A DNA stretch of 13,276 nt, taken from the NCBI GenBank assembly GCA_019420465.1, contig JAHZHB010000020.1, positions 1 to 13,276 on the forward strand. The letters run 5' to 3'. Under the pieces are notes generated by a model. It was not told the DNA's origin, ran no database searches, and worked only from the letters and a program-made list of their open reading frames with translations. The DNA comes from Lachnospiraceae bacterium (GTDB lineage: Bacteria; Bacillota; Clostridia; Lachnospirales; Lachnospiraceae). The translations under genes were made by a program, and so were the position numbers. Shown one piece after another: positions 1-7,924 of the stretch (positions are counted from its first letter, which is position 1; the number at the start of each line of letters is the position of its first letter).

Positions 1-124
1 CAGAGAGCAGACGGGGTGCACAGCTTATGTCCGGCGGGGCCGTCCGTCCTCCACAAACCACAATCCGATCCCCCCATCAAAATTTGTCCACGGGACCAAT
101 TCTTGATATACGCGGCAAAAAAAC
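1..124. other. Left-edge stretch with no gene identified
   Basis: These bases lie downstream of the terminator that closes the signalling operon. Reading frames run open from the window edge on both strands, but none has a ribosome binding site or a recognisable product. The plus-strand frame also runs through the terminator hairpin. On the minus strand an ATG at 77 opens a frame that leaves the window at base 1, again without a Shine-Dalgarno sequence. The part from about 10 to 75 is richer in G+C than the part next to the terminator. I see no RNA motif in it that I recognise. Confidence 0.4.
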
Positions 125-167
125 AAAAGAGTACACCATCTCCAGTCCAGAGACAGCGTACTCTTTT
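125..167 (-). terminator. Rho-independent terminator after the GGDEF/EAL gene
   Basis: A perfect 10-bp inverted repeat (125-134 with 158-167) surrounds a smaller inner stem (139-142 with 150-153). In the minus direction it is followed by a T-rich run interrupted by a single G. It starts 21 bases past the stop codon of the EAL gene at 188. The arms also end in a T run on the plus strand, so it could stop transcription from either side. Confidence 0.85.
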
Positions 168-187
168 TTTCACAATAAATCCTATAT

Positions 188-2449
188 TCAGATCAGCATT
201 TCCGTAAAAGCTTCTGCCGATACAGGCGCCGAAAATAGATTGCCCTGCATAAGATCACAGCCAGTCTCAGCCAAAAGACGGGCCTGATCCTTTCGTTCCA
301 CACCTTCGCACAGCACAGTAAAACCGAGCCCCTTCAGAAGATGTACGATCTGGCGCAGGAAAAAAACTCCCCGCTCACTGTTTTCACATTTGTCGACAAA
401 GATACGATCGAGCTTTACAACATCCAGCGGAATATCCGCGATCAGATTCATGACAGAAAATCCGGCTCCAAAATCATCAAGGGCTGTGGTAAACCCGGCT
501 TTCTGAAAATCAAAAAACATCCGCCGGACACTCCTGTAGTTAAAAACAGTGGCCGACTCCGTGATCTCCACCTGAAACAGCTCCGGAGACAAATCATACT
601 TTTGCAAAACAGCAAGGTATTTATCCACCGTATGTTCATCTGCAGCATGCAGCGCTGACACATTTACAGACACAGGCACGACCGGCAGACCCCTTTGCTT
701 CTGGTCATACAGCATCTGGGCTGTTTTTTCCAGAACATAATAATCAAGCTCTACAATACGGCCATTTTTCTCATACAGAGGAACAAAAGCATTGGGTGTC
801 AGAACAGTCCCGTCCTGGCGGATCCAGCGGATCAGGGCCTCCGCACCTGTGATATGGTCATCCTGCAGAGATACCTTTGGCTGATAAAAGACACAGAATT
901 CACCATTTTTCATAGCCTCATCCATGCGTCCTATGATCTCATTTTCCTGTGCCTGCTGCCGTTTGATCTTCTCACTGAAAAAGACCACTGTATTCTCACT
1001 GTTTTCCTGTACCTGTTTTCTGGCATAATTGGCCGCATCCACAGCCATGGAAGCTCCCATACACTGATCACCGACACGATAGACACCTGTACGCACTTTG
1101 ATATTGGCTCCCGGGAAACGATGTTCCATCAGCGTCTGGAAATCCCTGTTGATCCCGCTGATGATCTCTGTAACCAGCTCGTCCTTCTCAAAAGGCATAA
1201 ACAGAACAAACTGATCAGCAACGACACGCGCAAAATACCCCTCTACGCCCTCCGGCATGCGCTCCATAAGAAAATTGGCAAACTCTTTCAGCAACAGGTC
1301 ACCGGCTGCATAGCCGTACTTCTGATTGAAATATTTGAAACCGCAGATATCCGCATAGATCATCAGATATTTTCCGGCATATCCGCCCATGATAATGCGC
1401 TCTGCCTCTTCACGGAATCTGGCATAGGATAACAGTCCGGTCAGGGCATCATAGCCCGGTGCTGCAAACTTGCCGCCGACCCCCGCATTGATTGCCTGGC
1501 ATTTGGCCATATGGGCGGATACGATCTTGGTCAGCTCGCCTAACTGCTTTCTGTCCTGTTTGGACCAGTATCTTTTGCTGGAGCAGACCACATAGGCGAT
1601 AGCCCCGGTATATCTGCCCTCACAGTACATACCGGCATACAGTACGGTTTTGGCATTTCCCTGCATAAGAAGCTGTCTGCCCTCCGCAGAGTAGCCGCTC
1701 ATATGATCGTGCTGCAGTACGGTAGTGCCGTACTCATCATAGCTGCGAAACAGCGTGAGAAAATCCTCTCGGCTGTAGCTTCCCGGTTCATCCGGCACGG
1801 AAATATCTTCCATATCCTGTCGTTTCCACTGGTACTGCACCACGGCATTCTGTTTTGCCACATCCGTCTGAAGAACCGTGATACGGTCCAGCTGAAAACG
1901 GATACCGATCACCTGCAGCAAGAGCTCCAGGGCCGTATCAAAGCTGTTCTGTTTTTCAAAGATTTCAAAAGCACTCGCCACAACATCGTTTCGCAGGTAT
2001 CTGGTATCGATACAGCTTTCTTCCTCTGTGCTCTGGGCTTCCAGTTCAAAACGTTTCAGATTGTCACAGAAGACATAGCGGTTTCTGCCGTTGATCTTGG
2101 CCTGATACAGTGCCCAGTCCGCATTTTCAAACAGCTGCTCATAGCTGTAGCCTGCCACATTTTCCGGCAAAAAGCAGACGCCAACGCTGCAGCTGATCGT
2201 GACAGACGGATCTGAAAAGCGGATTTTTCGCACCATACGGACAAAGTTCATGGATTTTTTGAGAAGATTCTGATGGCTGATCTCTTTTAACAGCACCACA
2301 AACTCATCTCCGCCTGCACGGACAAAGATATCCTTTGGTTCAAAGAATCCGCGTAAAAATTCGGCAAACTTTGTCAGCACCTCATCACCGAACAGATGGC
2401 CATAATTGTCATTGATGTTTTTAAAATAATCAAGATCAATGACCATCAT
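188..2449 (-). CDS. C-terminal part: GGDEF, GAF-like, degenerate GGDEF and EAL domains
   Basis: This 753-residue frame starts at an ATG 33 bases past the internal TAA, with no visible Shine-Dalgarno sequence, so independent translation is doubtful. The first GGDEF domain lacks its N-terminal helix here but keeps the DLDYFKNIND segment and an intact GGDEF motif at 46-50. The inhibitory RxxD site before it reads EPKD, so product inhibition is probably lost. Residues about 155-320 look like a GAF domain. A second GGDEF domain (about 333-490) has VADQF in place of GGDEF (410-414) and should be inactive. The EAL domain (about 503-753) keeps the residues expected for activity: E537 of EAL, N596, E628, D658-D659 of DDFG, K679, E715 and Q735. 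This part would therefore be a working cyclic-di-GMP phosphodiesterase if translated. Confidence 0.75.
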   Translation of the reverse strand: MMVIDLDYFKNINDNYGHLFGDEVLTKFAEFLRGFFEPKDIFVRAGGDEFVVLLKEISHQNLLKKSMNFVRMVRKIRFSDPSVTISCSVGVCFLPENVAGYSYEQLFENADWALYQAKINGRNRYVFCDNLKRFELEAQSTEEESCIDTRYLRNDVVASAFEIFEKQNSFDTALELLLQVIGIRFQLDRITVLQTDVAKQNAVVQYQWKRQDMEDISVPDEPGSYSREDFLTLFRSYDEYGTTVLQHDHMSGYSAEGRQLLMQGNAKTVLYAGMYCEGRYTGAIAYVVCSSKRYWSKQDRKQLGELTKIVSAHMAKCQAINAGVGGKFAAPGYDALTGLLSYARFREEAERIIMGGYAGKYLMIYADICGFKYFNQKYGYAAGDLLLKEFANFLMERMPEGVEGYFARVVADQFVLFMPFEKDELVTEIISGINRDFQTLMEHRFPGANIKVRTGVYRVGDQCMGASMAVDAANYARKQVQENSENTVVFFSEKIKRQQAQENEIIGRMDEAMKNGEFCVFYQPKVSLQDDHITGAEALIRWIRQDGTVLTPNAFVPLYEKNGRIVELDYYVLEKTAQMLYDQKQRGLPVVPVSVNVSALHAADEHTVDKYLAVLQKYDLSPELFQVEITESATVFNYRSVRRMFFDFQKAGFTTALDDFGAGFSVMNLIADIPLDVVKLDRIFVDKCENSERGVFFLRQIVHLLKGLGFTVLCEGVERKDQARLLAETGCDLMQGNLFSAPVSAEAFTEMLI

Positions 2450-2482
2450 ACCGCAGGAGGACAGCGGAGACTTTTTGGTCAG

Positions 2483-2941
2483 TTACTCCCTGATCAGTAT
2501 CTTTCCGGTATGATTATTGTACAGTCCGGTCAGAGAATCGCGCTGTGCCTGCTCCTGCCAGATTTCTTCTCTTTTGCGCTCCTGGGTCACATTTTTCATT
2601 GAACCGATCCTGAGACCATCGGCCCGCTCACCCAGCGCATCCATGGACATCCTCTGGTAGTCTGCATCACGTTCTTTCCTGACACGTATCTCGATCGGGC
2701 CCTGCAGCTCCCCCTCCAGAAACTCCTGCAGCTTCCAGAAATCCTCCGGATGAACCAGACTTTTTCTGTACGGATCATGCAAAACGCCTCTGATCGTATC
2801 GATCTGTTCAAGCCTTGCATCATATACGTCCATACTATCTGTCTGCCGGTCATAGCTAAACATAAACATCCTGCTGTGCAGCATCAGGATCTCCAGACCC
2901 TTACACCTGCTTTCGCCGGATGAAAACAGTTTTTCCCCCAT
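2483..2941 (-). CDS. N-terminal fragment: PAS-like sensor plus start of GGDEF
   Basis: This 152-residue open frame ends at the internal TAA. Residues from about 20 to 125 have the look of a PAS fold with its C-terminal PAC part: an HPEDF motif, then alternating strands, ending in a VTQERKREE linker. The final stretch begins a GGDEF domain (DSLTGLYN) but stops before the metal-binding and active-site residues, so alone it cannot make cyclic-di-GMP. It begins at the ATG at 2941, inside the end of the preceding membrane-protein gene (41-base overlap), with AGGAG upstream. If only this piece is made it would be a soluble PAS protein with no output domain. Confidence 0.6.
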   Translation of the reverse strand: MGEKLFSSGESRCKGLEILMLHSRMFMFSYDRQTDSMDVYDARLEQIDTIRGVLHDPYRKSLVHPEDFWKLQEFLEGELQGPIEIRVRKERDADYQRMSMDALGERADGLRIGSMKNVTQERKREEIWQEQAQRDSLTGLYNNHTGKILIRE

Positions 2942-3377
2942 AGTTCTCCTTTTCCTGCGTCTGATTATCAGTCCTGTATACAGACAATTCTCCATAATTT
3001 TGCATAACGCTCTCTATATACGCATCGTCGGCTCTGTCCTGACGGATATGCCAGACCAGGACACCGATGCCAAGTGCTGTGCACCACACACCGGCAAATA
3101 CGATTGAAAAAACGTGCTGCAGCATTTCGGATGTGCTGCCGCTGTCTTTCTTTTCGAGCTGTGTGTCAGATTGCCCGGATACGGCCTCCTCATGATTTTT
3201 ACGTGTAGCTGTTGTCTCCTGCTGCTGTTCGATCACCAGCGCAGACTGACGGTAAATATCTGTATCCGCCTGCACGGGAGCTGAAAAATACAGGCTCACG
3301 AACAAAACTGTATTCCATAATAAGATATTATACCACCATCGTTTACCTTTCCTCAAGCTTTCTCGTGTATCTTTCAT
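2901..3377 (-). CDS. Small membrane protein with signal-like N-terminus, unknown function
   Basis: The product is 158 residues and I do not recognise its family. A basic start (RKGKRWW) is followed by a hydrophobic stretch at about 16-33 and a possible signal-peptidase site after PVQA (37). A polar segment rich in Gln, Glu and Thr (40-85) would lie outside. A second hydrophobic segment at about 88-110 is followed by a cytoplasmic tail of about 48 residues. Its ATG overlaps the stop of the LuxR-type regulator gene as ATGA. Its 3' end overlaps the start of the PAS-GGDEF gene by 41 bases. This coupling suggests it works with those two proteins, perhaps as an envelope sensor or anchor, but that is inference from position only. 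An AGAGGA lies upstream of the start. Confidence 0.7.
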   Translation of the reverse strand: MKDTRESLRKGKRWWYNILLWNTVLFVSLYFSAPVQADTDIYRQSALVIEQQQETTATRKNHEEAVSGQSDTQLEKKDSGSTSEMLQHVFSIVFAGVWCTALGIGVLVWHIRQDRADDAYIESVMQNYGELSVYRTDNQTQEKENYGGKTVFIRRKQV

Positions 3378-5842
3378 AGCAATCCTCTTCTTCCCGCTTC
3401 ACGCACGGCCTCAGCCTTGCTGGAAACCGCCAGCCGCCTGTACAGCTGCTGGGTATGATACTTGACATTTGCAGTGGACATATGCAGCTGTCTGGCAATA
3501 TGCTCCTTTGTCAGACCGTGTGCCATCAGCTCCAGGATCTGCAGCATGGTCTGGCTCAGCATCGGATTGGCATCACTGTGCTGCAGATAGCAGGGATAAC
3601 ACGATGCCATACGCTTAGTCTCATCCTGTACTTTTTTCCAGAATTCACGGTTTTTTCGTGTTTTTTCTTTTTCTTCACTGACCGAGGGTGCCCATCCTGT
3701 TTCCTGCAGAAGCGGCCATATCGCAGCCCCTTCCCGGCTGATCAGACGCACAAAGCCATAGCTTTCGATCCGTATCAGCACATTGGACAGTGTGAGCTGC
3801 CAGTTTCTGTCCCCGATACGATACTGGATGATGGCCCGCAGAAGCTCCGTTTCCATGGAAATATAGGTACGTTTCATCACCTGTGCATAATAGGAGCAGC
3901 GTTCCAGAAGCTCCTGTGCTCTGGCATACTGGCCTCCGGCAATATAGACGCGGATCCTGGTCATATAATGAAAACGGTCATAAATGCAAAAGCCCTGTTC
4001 CTCATCCGGTGCTGTCTGCATCCATTCTGTCACGGTCTCCCTCTCATCTGCATACAGGGCACAACGGATCAGGAAAGTATCGATATTGGGGATCAGGCGC
4101 TCAGCCTGTTCGTGCACCGCTTTCTGCCTGAACCTGAGCATGAGGTCCCTGGCTTCAGCCACCCGGCCATTTAAGATATGCAGCCATGCTAAAAGTCCGT
4201 CACCGACAAAGCACTGTTCGATCTTTCCGCCGGCTTCTGCCTGCATCCGTCCTTTGCTGGCCAGTGTGGAAACCTCGTAATTGTCCTCGCCTTTTTCCAG
4301 AAAGCTTTCTGCCAGAGCCAGATTCACCATACCTTTGCCATAGCTTCCCATAAGGACCTCCATAACCCTGCCGATACTGCCGGCCAGCTCACGGTCCCTT
4401 TTGCTCCATTCACAGAAATCCTTGCCCCCGTTCATCTGGGAGGCCTGATTGCTTGTCACAGAAAATTCCTGCAGTTTTATCTGACGGTCCGTCAGAAGTG
4501 TATAGGCCTTTTTTGCGATATTGATCATATCCTCGCTGCCTCTGTGCGGCAGTCCGATATCCAGATAGACCAGACAGGTTTTTGCAGCCTTTTTTTCACT
4601 GCCTGTATGTACTTTGACATATTCCTCCAGGATATGATACCATCGTTCACTCTCCGGTACATTCAACAGAAGCGACTGCAGCATACTCATCGCACACATC
4701 AGCTCCGGGCTGCGGCGGATCGTTTCCTCGGGAAGGGCCAGATAATACTTTTTCAGTTCGTAATAATAGCCCATGTTCGGTGCCACGCGGGCATTGTCGA
4801 TCAGAAGCGATGCGATGCGCTCCGTATCGTTTACGCTTTCATACATTTCCAGTGCTTTCAGCGGTTCTTTATGTAACTGGAAATACAGACCGGCATTTTC
4901 ATAGAGTGCACGGATCTTTTCCCTGGTAAATTTGCGGCGCAGGCGACGACGCATACTGATCAGCACCTCATCGCGCAGATGGTAGACGGTCTCATTTTCT
5001 TTTAGCTCCACCTGCATAAAATTACCAACCCACTGCACTCTCGACAGCAACGGCTCCACATCTGAACGGCCAGTGATCATTTCCGCCAGATGAACGGTAA
5101 ATTCATCTACGATCGACAGCTCTATCAGAAATTCCTGAATCGTTACATCCCACTGGTCATAGACATGATACTCCAGATAATCCCACATCTGGCTTTTTAC
5201 CTGCTCAGTGAGAAGAGCAAACTGACTGTCCGAAAGCATCGGCTCTGCATGTTCTTCATCGCGGATATGACAGTAGGTATCCCTCACCACATTCCAGGCC
5301 AATGCGACCCCCGCACAGTTCTCTACAGCTATTCTCATCTGCCCCGGGGTAAACCCGATCCCTGTTGTCCGGACATACTGCAGAGACATCTCTTCGTCAA
5401 ACAACAGCTGCTGCTGGTCGATCACATAAAACACCTCATTGTACCGGGTAGCCGTAAGCCAAGGCGGTACTGCACACCGTCCGACCAGAAGCAGCCATAC
5501 ATCCGGCCGGCGGATCAGATCGATCACCGCCTGTTTGAGCTTCTCATCGTCCTCCTGCTGTGCCATCTCATGCAGATTGTCGATCACCACGATTCTGCGG
5601 CGCTGCGTCGGCTCTACCTTGAGATCCTGCAGAGTCATGGTCCCGGCATCCAGCAGAATGTATCTTCTGTTTTTCAGATAGCGCCGGTAAAGCTCTGTCT
5701 TTCCTATCCCTGTAACACCATATATATAGACCGTCAGATTGTCCTCATCTGCAGATTTCAGCCTTTTCAGAGCGCGCTTTGGCCGGACATAGCAGATCTT
5801 TTCCTGTCTGGCAGATTCTTTTCTCTCCTGATCTGTCTCCAT
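3374..5842 (-). CDS. MalT-like STAND ATPase regulator with LuxR-type HTH
   Basis: The 822-residue product has the layout of large ATP-binding LuxR regulators of the MalT type. Near the N-terminus is a nucleotide-binding domain with a Walker A motif (GVTGIGKT, 42-49) and a Walker B-like motif (VVIDN, 85-89). The long middle is helical, with repeated Leu/Ala-rich helix pairs that look like a TPR-type sensor region. The last 64 residues (759-822) form a LuxR/GerE helix-turn-helix, with the recognisable GLTKEHIARQLHMS and NVKYHTQQLYRRL stretches. Proteins of this class switch on transcription when an inducer and ATP drive oligomerisation; the inducer here is unknown. The start is well supported by AGGAGG five bases upstream. 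It is the first gene of an overlapping set with the membrane protein and the GGDEF/EAL protein, so it may control its own operon. No clear sigma-A promoter is visible upstream, which fits a promoter needing activation. Confidence 0.85.
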   Translation of the reverse strand: METDQERKESARQEKICYVRPKRALKRLKSADEDNLTVYIYGVTGIGKTELYRRYLKNRRYILLDAGTMTLQDLKVEPTQRRRIVVIDNLHEMAQQEDDEKLKQAVIDLIRRPDVWLLLVGRCAVPPWLTATRYNEVFYVIDQQQLLFDEEMSLQYVRTTGIGFTPGQMRIAVENCAGVALAWNVVRDTYCHIRDEEHAEPMLSDSQFALLTEQVKSQMWDYLEYHVYDQWDVTIQEFLIELSIVDEFTVHLAEMITGRSDVEPLLSRVQWVGNFMQVELKENETVYHLRDEVLISMRRRLRRKFTREKIRALYENAGLYFQLHKEPLKALEMYESVNDTERIASLLIDNARVAPNMGYYYELKKYYLALPEETIRRSPELMCAMSMLQSLLLNVPESERWYHILEEYVKVHTGSEKKAAKTCLVYLDIGLPHRGSEDMINIAKKAYTLLTDRQIKLQEFSVTSNQASQMNGGKDFCEWSKRDRELAGSIGRVMEVLMGSYGKGMVNLALAESFLEKGEDNYEVSTLASKGRMQAEAGGKIEQCFVGDGLLAWLHILNGRVAEARDLMLRFRQKAVHEQAERLIPNIDTFLIRCALYADERETVTEWMQTAPDEEQGFCIYDRFHYMTRIRVYIAGGQYARAQELLERCSYYAQVMKRTYISMETELLRAIIQYRIGDRNWQLTLSNVLIRIESYGFVRLISREGAAIWPLLQETGWAPSVSEEKEKTRKNREFWKKVQDETKRMASCYPCYLQHSDANPMLSQTMLQILELMAHGLTKEHIARQLHMSTANVKYHTQQLYRRLAVSSKAEAVREAGRRGLL

Positions 5843-6001
5843 GGCTTCCTCCTGTACTTTATCCGTTTTTTACATTTCTCTATTTTTCTTCTGTTTATCT
5901 GCATTTTATCAGCTGTTTTTTGCTTTGTATACTAGCCAAACGGTTAGGATTTTTATTTTTTTGCCCATTATTTATTCGATTCACTGAAAAAACATATGAA
6001 A
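5843..6001 (-). promoter_or_regulatory. AT-rich leader of the regulator operon
   Basis: This stretch between the rRNA methyltransferase terminator and the regulator start must hold the promoter of the signalling operon. It is very rich in A+T and ends in a strong AGGAGG (5848-5853, complement). TATACA-like and TAAAAT-like hexamers occur, but none is paired with a convincing -35 element at 16-18 bases. I cannot name a promoter or an operator here. Confidence 0.35.
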
Positions 6002-6052
6002 ACAGACTGTATGGACAGATATTTTTGCTTTTTATCTGTCCATACAGTCTGT
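6002..6052 (-). terminator. Hairpin terminator after the rRNA methyltransferase gene
   Basis: A perfect 20-bp inverted repeat (6002-6021 with 6033-6052) with an 11-base AT-rich loop lies 35 bases past the methyltransferase stop codon. In the minus direction a broken T run follows the stem. The stem is longer than most terminators, so a second role such as mRNA end protection is possible. Confidence 0.75.
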
Positions 6053-6086
6053 CAGAACTGTTTTTTCTCTTTGCCGTTATACTGGA

Positions 6087-7241
6087 TTATGCCTGCACGC
6101 GTTTCAGACATGCCACGACCTCTGTGTGGCTGGTGTGCGGAAACATATCAAACGGCCATGCTGTGATCGCCCGGTAGCCATGCTCTGTCAGATACTTGAG
6201 ATCTCTGGCCATCGTCTCCGGATTACACGAGATATAGACGATCTGTTTCGGGGAAAGCCGCACCACCGAAGACAGAAACTTCTCGTCACTGCCGCTTCTG
6301 GGCGGATCCATAAAGACCACATCCGCCTTTTCTCCGCCAAGAGCCATTTCCTCCATAAATTCGCCGGCGTCCTCACAGTAAAACTGGGCATTGGTGATAT
6401 GATTGGCATGCGCATTGCGGATCGCATCGCGGATCGCATCCTCATTCAGCTCGATACCGATCACCTCTTTGGCACGGTCTGCGGCGATCAGACCGATCGT
6501 ACCAATACCACAGTAGGCGTCTACGATGCGTTCTTTTCCGGTCAGTCCGGCCAGATGGATCGCTTTCTGGTACAGCTTTTCGGTCTGTACCGGATTAATC
6601 TGATAGAAGGAACGCGAGGAAATACGAAACGTCTTCCCACAGAGCGTATCGGTGATATAGCCCTTGCCATACAGCACCTTTTCCCGTTCACCAAGCACCA
6701 TGCTGGTATCCTGATCGTTGATATTCTGGACGATCGTGGTGATCTCAGGGTGACGTTTTCTTAACTCTTTGATAAAATTATTTTTTGACGGAAAGATCGG
6801 TGACACCATGACCAGCACGACCATGATCTGTCCGGAGGTCTTGCCCACACGGATCAGGATATGGCGAAACAGACCAAAACCATTATCCTCGTCGTAGATC
6901 TTCATCTTAAAGGACTGTAAAAGCTCCCGGATCGTCCTTATGATCGCATCAGCCTTCTCATCTTCGATCTGGCAGTCATCCACAGCCACGACATTGTGGG
7001 AACCCTCGGCATAAATACCGGAGATCACCTGCCCTTTACGGTGGCTTAACACGGCATGCACCTTATTACGGTAATGATATGGGTCATCCATGCCCGTAAT
7101 AGGAAATACACGGCAGTAGGAGCCGATCAGCTCCTCTGCCTTTTTTTGTTTGTCCATAAGCTGCTGTTCATAGGGAACCCCCTGCAGCTGGCAGCCGCCA
7201 CATCTGGCGGCGTAGGAACAACCAGTAGATTCTTTTTTCAT
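6087..7241 (-). CDS. rlmD: 23S rRNA (uracil-5-)-methyltransferase, RlmD/RumA family
   Basis: The 384-residue product methylates carbon 5 of a uridine in 23S rRNA, using S-adenosylmethionine. Four cysteines fit the family's iron-sulphur site: C8, C14 and C17 near the start (CGGCQLQG) and C90. The SAM-binding loop is DAYCGIGTIG (241-250), the DPPR motif is at 312-315, the catalytic cysteine is C339 in YISCNPETMARDL, and the general base is probably E374 in HTEVV. Many family members are about 450 residues and begin with an RNA-binding TRAM domain. This one starts directly at the cysteine cluster and lacks it. The ATG at 7241 has AGGAG upstream, so the short form seems real. The gene starts 33 bases after the MshEN gene and probably shares its transcript. 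Gram-positive RlmCD enzymes modify two sites; which applies here cannot be told from sequence. Confidence 0.88.
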   Translation of the reverse strand: MKKESTGCSYAARCGGCQLQGVPYEQQLMDKQKKAEELIGSYCRVFPITGMDDPYHYRNKVHAVLSHRKGQVISGIYAEGSHNVVAVDDCQIEDEKADAIIRTIRELLQSFKMKIYDEDNGFGLFRHILIRVGKTSGQIMVVLVMVSPIFPSKNNFIKELRKRHPEITTIVQNINDQDTSMVLGEREKVLYGKGYITDTLCGKTFRISSRSFYQINPVQTEKLYQKAIHLAGLTGKERIVDAYCGIGTIGLIAADRAKEVIGIELNEDAIRDAIRNAHANHITNAQFYCEDAGEFMEEMALGGEKADVVFMDPPRSGSDEKFLSSVVRLSPKQIVYISCNPETMARDLKYLTEHGYRAITAWPFDMFPHTSHTEVVACLKRVQA

Positions 7242-7274
7242 AACATACTCCTGTCGTCTGTAATTTTACACATA

Positions 7275-7874
7275 TCAGTTGAGGTCAAACAGCTGGCGCT
7301 GTTTCAGCGTAAGCTCTGCCACAGAACTGTTGGTTCTCGGCTGACCGTAAAGGTATACGGTACTGGTCACTTTCACATAGACTTTGCACGTCTTTTTATA
7401 GCCACCTGCCGCGTCCATCGTCTCGGACGCACCGTAGCATCGGTCAATCGCCGCCAGTACATCCCGCGAGGAAGCGATATACGGCTCCACCTGCAGGTTC
7501 GTCACGATGGAAATATCGTCGATCGCCGCCATATCCATAGGATCTGCCATCGCCAGATGCAGGATATTGGCATTATAGGGATCCAGTTCAAAAGGAATAC
7601 ACTGGTACTTTTTCAAAAGGTTGACACTGATCAGGTCGCGGACCTCTTTCGGAATCACCACGCCGGCCAGCCGGACGACCTTTAAGCCCAGCTGCATCTG
7701 CAGGGCTCTGACGATCATCTCCTCAGTGATCATGCCGCTGTCCACGAGCACCTCACCGATCTTTTTTCCCGTGCCTTTCTGCATCTCCAGGGCCTTTTTT
7801 AGCTGTTCTTCTGTCAGCACATTCTGCTTGATGAGGATATCACCAAGTCTCATTCGTTCACGCCGTATAGCCAT
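7275..7874 (-). CDS. Free-standing MshEN/GspE N-terminal domain protein, probable cyclic-di-GMP receptor
   Basis: The 199-residue product matches the N-terminal domain of type II secretion and type IV pilus ATPases (GspE/PilB/MshE) but has no ATPase domain. Residues 9-32 (starting RLGDIL and ending in Q32) and 38-61 (starting KIGEVL and ending in Q61) form two 24-residue motifs separated by exactly five residues. That is the arrangement known to bind cyclic-di-GMP in MshEN domains. A typical second half follows to about residue 150 (ADPMDMAAIDD near 110-120). The last 50 residues (GGYKKTCKVYVKV onward) resemble nothing I know and contain no Walker motifs. A PilB gene cut off downstream is possible, but the frame ends cleanly and is followed by a gene with its own RBS. 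A GGAG-containing RBS precedes the ATG, and a sigma-A promoter lies about 50 bases upstream. No pilus or secretion genes are in view. Confidence 0.8.
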   Translation of the reverse strand: MAIRRERMRLGDILIKQNVLTEEQLKKALEMQKGTGKKIGEVLVDSGMITEEMIVRALQMQLGLKVVRLAGVVIPKEVRDLISVNLLKKYQCIPFELDPYNANILHLAMADPMDMAAIDDISIVTNLQVEPYIASSRDVLAAIDRCYGASETMDAAGGYKKTCKVYVKVTSTVYLYGQPRTNSSVAELTLKQRQLFDLN

Positions 7875-7924
7875 TTTTTCTCCCCTTCATCTATATTAAT
7901 TCAAGATGAATACACTTATTCTAA

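Larger units (their letters stand above)
188..2941 (-). pseudogene. PAS-GGDEF-GAF-GGDEF-EAL cyclic-di-GMP protein interrupted by an in-frame TAA
   Basis: Read as one unit, this frame encodes about 917 residues. The order is a PAS-like sensor, a first GGDEF domain, a GAF-like domain, a second degenerate GGDEF domain and a C-terminal EAL phosphodiesterase domain. A TAA at 2485-2483 lies in the same frame between the DSLTGLYN start of the first GGDEF domain and the DLDYFKNIND segment that normally follows about 25 residues later. There is no frameshift: the twelve codons after the TAA are open and look like ordinary GGDEF linker sequence. The start chosen is the ATG at 2941, which has an AGGAG a few bases upstream. 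An upstream ATG at 2995 lacks such a site and would overlap the previous gene further. The stop most likely arose from a tyrosine codon by one base change, or is a sequence error. The two halves are listed separately. A full-length product would make and/or degrade cyclic-di-GMP in response to PAS and GAF inputs. Confidence 0.75.

Noticed and set aside
16..207. Plus-strand frame open from the left edge
   Set aside because: It runs through the terminator hairpin and into the EAL gene, has no RBS, and shows no recognisable product.
695..1432. Plus-strand frame of 245 codons antisense to the GGDEF/EAL gene
   Set aside because: The minus strand carries clear domain motifs in this interval; the plus frame has none and no RBS.
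2942..2995. Earlier ATG at 2995 for the PAS-GGDEF gene
   Set aside because: There is no RBS and the overlap with the preceding gene would be longer; the ATG at 2941 has AGGAG.
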